From Carboxylicivirga sp. M1479 (GTDB lineage Bacteria; Bacteroidota; Bacteroidia; Bacteroidales; Marinilabiliaceae): a DNA stretch of 64,000 nt. The notes beneath the pieces are model-generated. The model had not been told where the DNA came from, made no database searches, and was given only the letters and a program-made list of their open reading frames with translations. Shown one piece after another: positions 51,372-60,800 of the stretch. Position 1 is the stretch's first letter. Each line of letters begins with the position of its first letter. The stretch spans positions 1 through 64,000 of the forward strand of contig NZ_VKDE01000024.1 of assembly GCF_007097485.1 (NCBI RefSeq), written 5' to 3'. The translations under genes and the position numbers were made by a program.

Positions 51372-52247
51372 ATGCCCTGGGAAAAGAAATGGTTTCAATT
51401 TACGGTATTGATGTTGCTTGCTTTTATATGGGGCAGTTCATTTATCTTAATGAAAATCGGATTAAAAAGCTTTGATAATATCCAGGTGGCTTCCTTGCGC
51501 ATGGGTTTTGCCTCTTTATTTCTGATGCCAGTGGCTTTGCGTCATCTTAAAAAGCTTAAGCGCAAAGATGTTTTGCCGTTAATTATTGCTGGCTTTGTAG
51601 GCAACCTCATTCCTGCTTTTTTATTTACCAAGGCTCAAACCGAAATAGACAGTTCATTGGCCGGCATGCTTAATTCACTAACGCCAGTATTTACTTTAAT
51701 TGTAAGCGTGGTGTTTTTTAGGATGAAGAGTAAGATGAGTCAGTTTATTGGTATTGGCTTGGGTTTGTTGGGTGCTCTGGGTTTAATAGTTTCGGGCAGT
51801 AGTGTGTCCATTGCTAATGTAAATGCTCATGCCTTTTTTGTAGTGGCAGCAACTGTTTGTTATGCTGTAAATATTAATGTGGTAAAGGCGTATTTAACCC
51901 ATTTGAGCGGTATTCAAATAACATCCTTGTCTTTTTTGTTTTTCGGACCCGTTGTGTTTTATCTGTTTTTTAGCTCGGATATAGATGGTGCGATGCAGCA
52001 TGCCGATTGGTTATCGCACTTGGGTGCTATGGCTTTACTGGGCATTGTAGGTACTGCAGTGGCTATGTTACTAATGAATACCTTGATTAAGTACTCTTCA
52101 CCCGTATTTGCTTCTTCTGTTACCTATGTTATTCCCATATTCGCTATTATGTGGGGGATGTTAGATGGAGAGGTGGTTACCTCGTTTCACGTATTGTTTA
52201 TGGGGGTTGTTCTTTTGGGCGTTTACCTTATTAATCGTAAAAAATAA
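51372..52247 (+). CDS. EamA/DMT-family transporter
   Basis: 291 residues with ten hydrophobic helices in two EamA halves. Signatures: 'FIWGSSFILMKIGLKSFDNI' in helix 1 and 'VGTAVAMLLMNTLIKYSSPVF' in the second half, plus 'YVIPIFAIMWGMLDGEVV' before the last helices. It is probably an exporter of small metabolites; the substrate is unknown. It ends next to a bidirectional terminator shared with aconitase. Confidence 0.88.
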   Translation: MPWEKKWFQFTVLMLLAFIWGSSFILMKIGLKSFDNIQVASLRMGFASLFLMPVALRHLKKLKRKDVLPLIIAGFVGNLIPAFLFTKAQTEIDSSLAGMLNSLTPVFTLIVSVVFFRMKSKMSQFIGIGLGLLGALGLIVSGSSVSIANVNAHAFFVVAATVCYAVNINVVKAYLTHLSGIQITSLSFLFFGPVVFYLFFSSDIDGAMQHADWLSHLGAMALLGIVGTAVAMLLMNTLIKYSSPVFASSVTYVIPIFAIMWGMLDGEVVTSFHVLFMGVVLLGVYLINRKK

Positions 52248-52277
52248 AGGCTGCCCTAATAAAAGAGGCAGCCTTTA
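52245..52277. terminator. Bidirectional terminator between the EamA and aconitase genes
   Basis: TAAAGGCTGCC (52245-52255) and GGCAGCCTTTA (52267-52277) form an 11-bp perfect stem between convergent genes, with A-rich and T-rich flanks on the two sides. Confidence 0.88.
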
Positions 52278-52299
52278 CTCATATCTAAAAGTCTAATTA

Positions 52300-54564
52300 T
52301 TACTTGTTCTGTTGCTTAATTAGATTTAAAGCAGATCCGGCCTTGAACCATTCGATTTGTTGTGCATTGTACGAGTGATTGGTAATGATCACTTCTTTTG
52401 ATCCATCGGCATGTTCCAACTCAAGTTGTAATGGTTTGCCTGGTGCAAAAGCATCTAAGTCAAGGAAGTTAAATGTGTCATCTTCTCTAATCTTATCGTA
52501 ATCAGCCTCTGTGGCAAAGGTTAAACCAAGCATTCCTTGTTTCTTCAAGTTGGTCTCATGTATTCGGGCAAAGCTCTTGACTATTACCGCACGAACACCC
52601 AAAAAGCGTGGTTCCATTGCAGCATGCTCACGCGAAGATCCTTCTCCATAGTTATGATCCCCAACCACAACGGTAGGAATGCCTTGTGCTTTATAGGCTC
52701 TTTGCGTGGCAGGTACTTCGTCATACTCGCCTGTTAGCTGGCTTTTTACTTTGTTGGTTTCTTCGTTAAAGAAGTTAACTGCCCCAATAAGCATGTTATT
52801 CGATATGTTATCAAGATGACCACGGAACTTCAACCAAGGTCCAGCCATGGAAATATGGTCGGTAGTACATTTGCCTTTGGCTTTAATTAAAAGTTTGGCT
52901 CCTGTAATATTATCTCCGTTCCAAGGTGTAAAAGGTGTAAGTAGTTGCAAGCGCTCACTGTCAGGATTAACTACAACGTCAATGCCCGATCCATTGGCTG
53001 CGGGAGCCTGATAACCTGCATCCTCTACATCAAAACCTTTTGTTGGTAACTCATCACCTTTAGGTTCTTCTAGTTTTACCGCTTCTCCGTTTTTATTGGT
53101 TAGCGTATCGGTAATAGGGTTGAAACCAAGGTCGCCTGCTATGGCTAAGGCCGTCACTAACTCAGGAGATCCAACAAACGCATAGGTATTTGGATTACCA
53201 TCGGCACGTTTAGCAAAGTTTCTGTTGAACGAATGAACAATCGTGTTTTTTTCTTGTTTTTCGGCGCCAGTACGTGCCCACATACCAATACACGGGCCAC
53301 AAGCATTGGCGTATACTTCACCACCCATTTGGTTAAACGTATCAATTAAGCCATCTCTTTCGATGGTGTAGCGAACCAATTCTGATCCTGGCGTGATTTT
53401 AAACTCACCTGCCGCTTCCAGGTTTTTGTCAGCTGCTTGCTTGGCAATAGATGCTGCACGAGAAATGTCTTCATATGATGAGTTGGTACATGAACCAATT
53501 AGGCCTACTTCAATTTTTAGTGGCCAGCCGTTTTTCTCAGCTTCTTCGCGCATCTTTGAAATAGGAGTCGCTTTATCCGGCGTAAAAGGTCCGTTTAAAT
53601 GAGGCTCTAAAGTGTTAAGGTCTATTTCAATTACCTGATCAAAATACTTCTCAGGGCTAGCATAAACTTCTGCATCGCCTGTTAAGTGTTCTTTAACTTC
53701 GTTAGCAGCCTTTGCGATATCGGCACGGTTGGTTGCCTCGAGGTAACGAGCCATTGATGCATCGTAACCAAAGGTTGAGGTTGTAGCTCCAATTTCGGCA
53801 CCCATATTACAGATTGTACCTTTACCTGTACAGCTGATTGATTCAGCACCTTCACCAAAGTATTCTACTATACATCCTGTTCCACCTTTAACGGTTAACA
53901 AACCAGCAACCTTAAGAATAATGTCTTTGGGAGCCGTCCAGCCATTAAGCTTACCAGTTAGTTTCACTCCAATTAGTTTCGGGAATTTCAACTCCCAAGG
54001 CATGCCCGCCATCACATCAACGGCATCAGCACCACCTACTCCAACGGCTACCATTCCTAATCCTCCGGCATTAACCGTGTGTGAATCGGTACCAATCATC
54101 ATTCCTCCAGGGAAAGCATAGTTCTCAAGTACTACTTGATGGATAATACCAGCACCAGGTTTCCAAAAGCCAATGCCATATTTGTTAGAAACCGAACTTA
54201 AGAAGTCGTAGACCTCTTTATTCGTTATTTCAGCTGTTGCTAAATCTTTATCTGCACCTACTTTTGCCTGAATAAGGTGATCGGCATGTACAGTAGAGGG
54301 AACCGCCGCCTGTGCTTTACCGGCTTGCATAAACTGTAGCAAAGCCATTTGAGCTGTGGCATCCTGCATGGCAACACGGTCAGGATTAAAGTTAACGTAA
54401 GCATTGCCTCGTTCATATGCTGAGTTAGGCGTTTCTTCAGCCAAATGTGCATACAAAATCTTCTCGGTAAGTGTTAAGGGTTTGTCAAGCAATTGACGAG
54501 TTTTTTCAATTTTCCCGGGTAGCTCGGCATACACCTTTTTAATCATTTCAATATCAAAAGCCAT
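52300..54564 (-). CDS. Aconitate hydratase (mitochondrial-type)
   Basis: 754 residues, the length of mitochondrial-type aconitase. Fe-S ligand motifs: '[22 protein letters not shown]', '[19 protein letters not shown]' and '[11 protein letters not shown]' (Cys ligands). The C-terminal swivel domain has '[20 protein letters not shown]' and '[21 protein letters not shown]'. It interconverts citrate and isocitrate in the TCA cycle. TAGATTTG (54616-54623, minus strand) is a possible -7 element. No icd or citrate synthase gene is adjacent. Confidence 0.94.
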   Translation of the reverse strand: MAFDIEMIKKVYAELPGKIEKTRQLLDKPLTLTEKILYAHLAEETPNSAYERGNAYVNFNPDRVAMQDATAQMALLQFMQAGKAQAAVPSTVHADHLIQAKVGADKDLATAEITNKEVYDFLSSVSNKYGIGFWKPGAGIIHQVVLENYAFPGGMMIGTDSHTVNAGGLGMVAVGVGGADAVDVMAGMPWELKFPKLIGVKLTGKLNGWTAPKDIILKVAGLLTVKGGTGCIVEYFGEGAESISCTGKGTICNMGAEIGATTSTFGYDASMARYLEATNRADIAKAANEVKEHLTGDAEVYASPEKYFDQVIEIDLNTLEPHLNGPFTPDKATPISKMREEAEKNGWPLKIEVGLIGSCTNSSYEDISRAASIAKQAADKNLEAAGEFKITPGSELVRYTIERDGLIDTFNQMGGEVYANACGPCIGMWARTGAEKQEKNTIVHSFNRNFAKRADGNPNTYAFVGSPELVTALAIAGDLGFNPITDTLTNKNGEAVKLEEPKGDELPTKGFDVEDAGYQAPAANGSGIDVVVNPDSERLQLLTPFTPWNGDNITGAKLLIKAKGKCTTDHISMAGPWLKFRGHLDNISNNMLIGAVNFFNEETNKVKSQLTGEYDEVPATQRAYKAQGIPTVVVGDHNYGEGSSREHAAMEPRFLGVRAVIVKSFARIHETNLKKQGMLGLTFATEADYDKIREDDTFNFLDLDAFAPGKPLQLELEHADGSKEVIITNHSYNAQQIEWFKAGSALNLIKQQNK

Positions 54565-54748
54565 TTTACTATTGGTTTAGTATAAGTAATATCGATTTTT
54601 CCTTTTAGCGAATAACAAATCTACTAAAAACTGCTTATTTATCACCATCTTTTTAAACAGATCAAAAGCGATTTGGTTCTTTGTATACCTTGTATTTGAA
54701 TAGTTTTAGTAACTTGATGCCACATTATTTTGCTGAAATCTACCCGTT

Positions 54749-55993
54749 ATGAAGTTAACATTGCTGCAAGAGAACTTACGTATTGCTTTGGGCTCTATCA
54801 GAACCAATCTTCTTAGAACTATTTTAACCATATTGATTATAGGTATCGGTTTAACTGCCTTAATTGGAATACTAACTGCAATATCATCCATTGAAGCAAC
54901 TATTAGCAATAAGTTTACTGGGATGGGAGCTAATTCGTTTACCATTGAAAACCGTGGGATGAATGTGCAAATTGGTAAACGTAAATTGCGCAATAAGCGT
55001 TATGGCTACATCTCCTTTAAGGAGGCAATGGAGTTTAAAGATGAGTTTGACTTCCCGGCCATTGTAACAATTTCACATACAGCCAGTGGTTCAGCTACGG
55101 TTAAGCATGAATCTGAGAAATCGAATCCCAACGTGATGGTTATTGGGGTGGATGAGAATTTTATGGATGTTGAGGGCCATGTATTACAGAGCGGACGAAA
55201 CTTTACCCAACAAGAAATTAAGGATAACCGATATGTTGCTCTTTTGGGAAGTGCTTTGGCTAAGAAAGTGTTTCCGAATGACCAAAATGCTGTTGGTAAG
55301 GTAATAGTGACTGGCGGTGCAAAGTACCGGGTAATCGGCGTTTTGGAGGAGAAAGGTGCTGGTTTTGGATCGCAGAGCGATAATATTATGCTGCTGCCTG
55401 TTACCAATGTGCGCCAAGTATTCAGTAGGGCCAATATGTCATATAAAATAGTTGTTAAGGCAATTGATAGTCAGCAGGTGGATATTGCTATATCGGAGGC
55501 GACAGGATTATTTCGTGTTATTCGTCGATTAACAATACACGATGAGGACAATTTTAATGTGAATAAGAGTGATAACCTTTCGCGCTTATTAATTGAAAGT
55601 ACTGGAAGCGTTACACTGGTTGCTTCTATTATTGGATTAATTACCTTGTTGGGTGCAGCCATTGGTTTGATGAATATTATGTTGGTGGCCGTGGCCGAAC
55701 GAACGCGTGAGATTGGTATTAGAAAAGCTACAGGGGCAAGCAGTAAAGCTATACGAAATCAGTTTTTGTTTGAATCAATTATTATTGGTCAGATGGGTGG
55801 TTTTGTGGGTATCGTATTGGGTGTATTTGTTGGTAACTTAATGTCGATGGTAATGGATTCTGACTTTATCGTTCCATGGAATTGGGTTATTCTCGGGGTT
55901 TTAGTTTGCTTAGTAGTTGGTGTTCTATCGGGTTTGATGCCGGCCATTAAGGCTTCAAAGCTTGATCCTATTGAATCTTTACGCTACGAGTAG
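54749..55993 (+). CDS. MacB/FtsX-type ABC transporter permease
   Basis: 414 residues. One N-terminal membrane helix, a MacB_PCD-like periplasmic domain (about 50-245), then three helices with the FtsX domain (about 290-405): 'LLGAAIGLMNIMLVAVAERTREIGIRKATGAS' is the classic signature, ending 'IKASKLDPIESLRYE'. No ATPase gene is adjacent, so it pairs with a distant or shared MacB/LolD-like subunit. The 3' 215 bp have a decayed paralogous copy at 57221-57438. Confidence 0.9.
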   Translation: MKLTLLQENLRIALGSIRTNLLRTILTILIIGIGLTALIGILTAISSIEATISNKFTGMGANSFTIENRGMNVQIGKRKLRNKRYGYISFKEAMEFKDEFDFPAIVTISHTASGSATVKHESEKSNPNVMVIGVDENFMDVEGHVLQSGRNFTQQEIKDNRYVALLGSALAKKVFPNDQNAVGKVIVTGGAKYRVIGVLEEKGAGFGSQSDNIMLLPVTNVRQVFSRANMSYKIVVKAIDSQQVDIAISEATGLFRVIRRLTIHDEDNFNVNKSDNLSRLLIESTGSVTLVASIIGLITLLGAAIGLMNIMLVAVAERTREIGIRKATGASSKAIRNQFLFESIIIGQMGGFVGIVLGVFVGNLMSMVMDSDFIVPWNWVILGVLVCLVVGVLSGLMPAIKASKLDPIESLRYE

Positions 55994-56118
55994 ATAGGCA
56001 TGTTCACGTAATGATATAATATCTTAAACAAAATCTTATTTTCTGAGTTACTTTTATAAAGGTAATTATGTATCCTTCTATTTGGGTGCATCGCATATAT
56101 CGTTTAAAAGGGCTAGAT

Positions 56119-56583
56119 ATGGGATTTTTTCAGATAAAAAGGCGTCAGTTTATACGTGCTTCAATTGAGGAGGTTTGGGATTTTATGTCTTCGCCCCACA
56201 ACCTTAAGAGAATAACTCCCGAACATATGCGATTTGATGTCCTGAGCAAGGGTTTGCCTCAGCGTATTCATGAGGGTATGATTATATGTTATCGAGTTAG
56301 GCCATTACCGTTTTTTAATGTCAAATGGCTTACGGAAATTACGCACGTGCGCGAGGGTAGTTTTTTTGTAGATGAGCAACGAGTTGGTCCCTATCGTTTG
56401 TGGCATCATCAGCATCATTTAAAAGAGGTGGATGGAGGTGTTGAAATGCTTGATGTTGTAACATACGAGCCGCCTTTAAAATTGTTGGGTTCATTTGCTA
56501 ATGCACTGTTTATTCGCTCAAAGTTGAACGAGATCTTTGACTTTAGAGAATTTGCATTGAACTTTATCTTTAAAGATGATTGA
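56119..56583 (+). CDS. SRPBCC/START-like ligand-binding protein
   Basis: 154 residues from the ATG at 56119 ('MGFFQIKRRQFIRASIEEVW'); an in-frame ATG at 56068 would add 17 residues. The SRPBCC pattern is clear: 'FIRASIEEVWDFMSSPHNLK', 'WLTEITHVREGSFFVDEQRVG', 'LWHHQHHLKEVDGGVEMLDVV'. It probably binds a hydrophobic ligand. Its stop overlaps the CIA30 gene start by 8 bp, so the two are translationally coupled. Confidence 0.82.
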   Translation: MGFFQIKRRQFIRASIEEVWDFMSSPHNLKRITPEHMRFDVLSKGLPQRIHEGMIICYRVRPLPFFNVKWLTEITHVREGSFFVDEQRVGPYRLWHHQHHLKEVDGGVEMLDVVTYEPPLKLLGSFANALFIRSKLNEIFDFREFALNFIFKDD

Positions 56584-57139
56584 TATGTTTGGTGTTGTGA
56601 GAGTTTCCGCTGTTTTAATTTTGTTAACAGGATGTGTTATGAATGCATGTGGACAGATTACTATTTGTGACTTTAGTAAAAGCAATAGCCTTTTGGATTG
56701 GACCATTATCAATGATGGTGTTATGGGGGGCTTGTCTGAGAGTGATATAAAATTGAATGAAGACAATAATGCTGTTTTCTTTGGAGTGGTATCGCTTAAA
56801 AACAATGGTGGTTTTGCTTCAGTTCGTCACCAATTCAAGCCCTTGGATGTGCATGCTTCTGCATTATTGATTTTGAGCTTAAAGGGCGATGGAAAACGCT
56901 ATCAGATAAGAGTGAAAGCCAATAGTGGGGACAGACATTCATATATTAACTATTTTGAAACAACAGGCGAGTGGCAAACGGTAGAAATTAGCTTGTCTGA
57001 CATGTACCCAACGTTTCGTGGTCGCCGATTAAATATGCCTAATTTCTCTGGGGAAAGAATTGAGGAACTTTCCATCCTAATTGCGAATAAAAGTGCCGAG
57101 GTATTTAGGCTTGAGCTAGAGAGTATTAAATTGAAATAG
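56576..57139 (+). CDS. CIA30-family protein
   Basis: 187 residues with a signal-like hydrophobic N-terminus. Features of the complex I intermediate-associated protein 30 fold (a galactose-binding-like beta-sandwich): 'WTIINDGVMGGLSESDIKL', 'FFGVVSLKNNGGFASVR', 'LILSLKGDGKRYQIRV' and 'PNFSGERIEELSILIANK'. In bacteria the role is not established. An alternative start is the ATG at 56585. Coupled to the SRPBCC gene by overlap. Confidence 0.85.
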   Translation: MIDMFGVVRVSAVLILLTGCVMNACGQITICDFSKSNSLLDWTIINDGVMGGLSESDIKLNEDNNAVFFGVVSLKNNGGFASVRHQFKPLDVHASALLILSLKGDGKRYQIRVKANSGDRHSYINYFETTGEWQTVEISLSDMYPTFRGRRLNMPNFSGERIEELSILIANKSAEVFRLELESIKLK

Positions 57140-57174
57140 ATATTTGCAGTTGAAGAATGAGAGTTATCTATACT

Positions 57175-57204
57175 AAAAAAGGCCTCCTAAACGGAAGCCT
57201 TTTT
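57175..57204 (+). terminator. Terminator after CIA30; copy of the PorP/gap terminator
   Basis: AAAAAAGGC-C-TCC-TAAAC-GGA-A-GCCTTTTT has one C-A mismatch. It differs at the mismatch from the perfect stem at 63401-63431, and similarity continues for about 30 bp past the stem. Confidence 0.8.
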
Positions 57205-57220
57205 AAATGTGATTGAAATA

Positions 57221-57438
57221 GAATCAATTATTATTGGGCAGATGGGGGAGTCGGGATTGTATCAGGGATATTAGTTGGTAACTTGATGTCAATGGTGATG
57301 CAGTCTGATTTTATAGTACCATGGAACTGGGTGATTGTTGGTGTTTGCGTATGTCTAGCAGTTGGTGTATTGTTTGGTTTGTTACCTGCAATCAAGGCTT
57401 CTAAGTTAGATCCTATCGAATCGTTGCGTTACGTATAA
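57221..57438 (+). pseudogene. Remnant of an FtsX-type permease gene (3' end only)
   Basis: Closely similar in nucleotides to 55772-55993, the last 74 codons of the intact permease. It starts abruptly at GAATCAATTATTATTGG and carries a net 4-bp deletion near 57247, which breaks the frame. After that point it reads 'VGNLMSMVMQSDFIVPWNWV' and 'GLLPAIKASKLDPIESLRYV' to a TAA at 57436-57438. The 5' 80% of the gene is absent and no start is present. Divergence from the intact copy indicates an old paralogue. It directly follows a terminator copied from the gap side. Confidence 0.85.
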
Positions 57439-57806
57439 TTGCCCAAAGTTTATCTTCATGTGAATTAAGCAATTCAATTGTTTATCGCATTGAAAAAAAT
57501 ACCGTCTTTTTATATTTACATGTGTTTTTATATGTGAAAATATGTAAACTTTATTTGATTTGTAATATACTATAGTATAGGCTCTTAGTATGCGTACTAG
57601 TAGTTTCTGGATAGTATATGGTGTTAAAAATGTAATTGAAAATGCAACATTAGCGATGTAACCATCGTATTTAATTATCAAGAATGCTCGGGAGCATATA
57701 TCTAAGGGGACTAATAGTGTAGGTGTTATAAAATTGTGTTGTAACAATTGGTAATAACAAGTGAGAGTTTGGACGGTATCTTACATCTCACCTAACATTA
57801 ACCAAA
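57439..57806. other. 368-bp leader region of the adhesin operon
   Basis: AT-rich, no gene. It contains the perfect palindrome ATACTATAGTAT (about 57567-57578). It must hold the promoter of the adhesin-PorP operon, but no clear TAnnTTTG with a -33 partner is seen. Confidence 0.3.
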
Positions 57807-60800
57807 ATGAGAAGAATATTTACAAATGTTCTGCTATTGATGCTCTGCACTGCAGTCAATGGACAGATTGGTCGTGAGTTTTGGTTCGCAGCACCCGACG
57901 TATGGGAAGGTGCTGGCGATAATCCGGTTGTGTTAAGAGTTACCTCTCTTGACGAACCTGCTACTGTGACTATTAGCTTGCCTGCCCAGGGAGGAAAAGT
58001 TATTGGGATACACACTATTGGTGCACACTCCCACTATGGATTTCAGTTAAAAAAAGTGGATGTGGAAAATCATCCTTCCAATCAAGTTAATAATAAGGGA
58101 ATATTAATAACATCTACAGCTGACATTGCTGCTTATTACGATGTTAGTGCAGCTGATAATCCTGATAAGTTTATTCTTAAAGAAGATAATGCTATTGGTT
58201 TTGAGTTCTTTATTCCATCTCAAAATGTATTTGGTAATAATGCTGATTTTGAAGGGAATGCCAGTGAGAAAGCTGATGTAGTTGCTACAGAAGATAATAC
58301 AACTGTAACGATTACTCCTTCAATTAATGTCGTAGGTCATGCTGCTGGAATAGCGTATGATATTGTATTAAACAGAGGGCAAACCTACTGTATCGAATGT
58401 GCTGACATTTCTCCATCAGCCTCATTAGGGGGCACTCATGTTGTAGCCGATAAACGAATTGCCATAACAATATCTGATGATGCCATCATAGAGGATACAG
58501 ATAGTTTTCCGAATGATTTGATCGGTGACCAACTAATACCTGTCAATGTAATTGGAAATGAATATGTAGCTATTAATACCAGCAAAGCTGCATCCAGCTA
58601 TAAAAATCAAAATTCAGTACAAAAGGTGTTTGTAATGGCTATCGAAGACAATACTTTGGTTTTCACAAACAATACAACCAAAAACACAAAGGCTTTAAAT
58701 AGGGGAGAAATCGAAGAGTTTGATATATCGGATCATGCCTTGTTTATTTTTGCAACAAAAAAAGTTTATGCCTATCAATTAACTGGTTTAGTCAACCCTA
58801 TTGCCAACACAATAGCTAATGAAATAGGAAGTGCGATTTTACCTAGTTACAGTTGTAATGGCTCCAATAGTGTATCATTCACACGGGTTTTTAATCGAGA
58901 CTTCTGGGTCAATGTTATCATTAAACGAAAAGATGTGAAGAATTTCAGTTTGTATGATAATGCAGGTAACGATATTAATGTGTCAAAGTACATTAATAGT
59001 TGGCAAACCGTTCCTGGACAAGATACCGGGCAAGAAGCTTGGGTGTGTTGTGCTGTAAACTTGAATAACCTGAGTACTGGTATTCCTTATCGATTAGAGA
59101 ATTCAAGTGGTTTATTTCATTTGTGTATTCTTGACGAAAGCGATTCGGATATCACAGGAGGAGGTTCTAGTTTTGGATATTTTTCATCGTATAATTCGTT
59201 TTATGCTAGCGATGCAGGCGATAAATGTCTTGGAGAGGAAGTTCAATTAGAGGCTAAAGACGGAATGAAATCATACAATTGGTTCTCAACAGAAACGGGC
59301 AGACAAGTATTATCGAACGATCGGACTTTTAACGTAACTGAACCTGGAAAATACTGGGTTGAAGCCGAGGTTATGTTTGGTGGCTGTGTTACAGCAGATA
59401 CATTGGATGTTGATTTCTTCTTTCCTGAAATTCAATTAGGCAATGATACTTTAGTATGTGAAGGAGAAGTTATTGACTATGCCTTGGAAGATACATATGC
59501 TTCTTACCTATGGAGCAATGGGGATAATGGTTCGGGATCGCAATTTGTTGCTGATGGTACATCGTCAGAATTAAGTGTGATTGTAACAGATGCAATGGGT
59601 TGCTCTAATAGTGATACGGTTAGTATTGGTATAGCTCCCGTTCCTGAAATAATTATTAATTCAACTACGGTTTGTGAAGGCGAAGCAGTAATAAATACAA
59701 GCACTTTTGAGCGCTATGAATGGAGCTTAAATGGTGTTGTGATAAATATAGATGAGTCACAAAATTGGATAAACCCAACGCAATCAGGTGTGTATATATT
59801 GACCGTTTGGACAGCTGAAGGTTGCTCTAAAACCGAAGCAATTGATATTACTGTAATTTCGTTACCTGTATTGAATCTTAGTAATCAATCAGCCTGTGCA
59901 GGAAGCTCATTGAAAATTACTGCACCTGCCGGATTGAATTCTTACAGTTGGAGTACAGGTGAAACAACACAATCAATTGATATAATGTCAACAGGTAATT
60001 ATACGCTTGAAGTAGTAGATGCCAATGGTTGTGTTACCAATGATGAAGTTCAGATTACATTTCATGAGCCATTAAATATTAATTTAGGTCCGGATAGAGA
60101 AGAGTGCGTTGGTGTTTCAATTAATATTTCCAACGAATCAAATTATACTGATTTTAAATGGACTTTTGAACCGGATAATAGTCCGGGAACTGTAGTTGAT
60201 TTGAACCCATCACCTGCTCATCTGTATAGTATAACGAACTCTACAATTGATAAAAGTGGTTTGTATAAGGTTGAGGCTACTGATATCAATGGGTGTGCGG
60301 TAAGTGATGAGGTTATATTTGTATTCCAGACGGCAAACCCAATTGACTTAATAATAACTGAAGATTTATGTGTAGGCAATTCCATCGACGTTATTGCAAG
60401 CTCTGGTTATGATTCTTATTCGTGGACAATTGACGGTATTGGCCGACCAGAATATGATAATCAGAATCAAATTGCAAATGTTTCGGCTGAAGCCGTTTAT
60501 GAAGTGGTAGCTATGGCTGGTACTTGTCAAAAGCGCAATCGAATTACAGTTAATGAGCATGAACTTCCAATGGTTAATCTTCCTGCAGTAATATCACTTT
60601 GTGATGATACACCTGTTGAGCTTAAGGTAGAGTCGTTTAGTTCGTCCACTTCAGCATTTGCTTACTTGTATTGGAATGGAGATGACACAAAACGTTACAA
60701 CGATTGGCAAACTGCCTCATATAAGGTAAATGCTTCTGGAACGTATTCTGTTACAGTAGTTGATGAGTTCGGATGCGAAGCAACAGAACAGGCGAATGTC

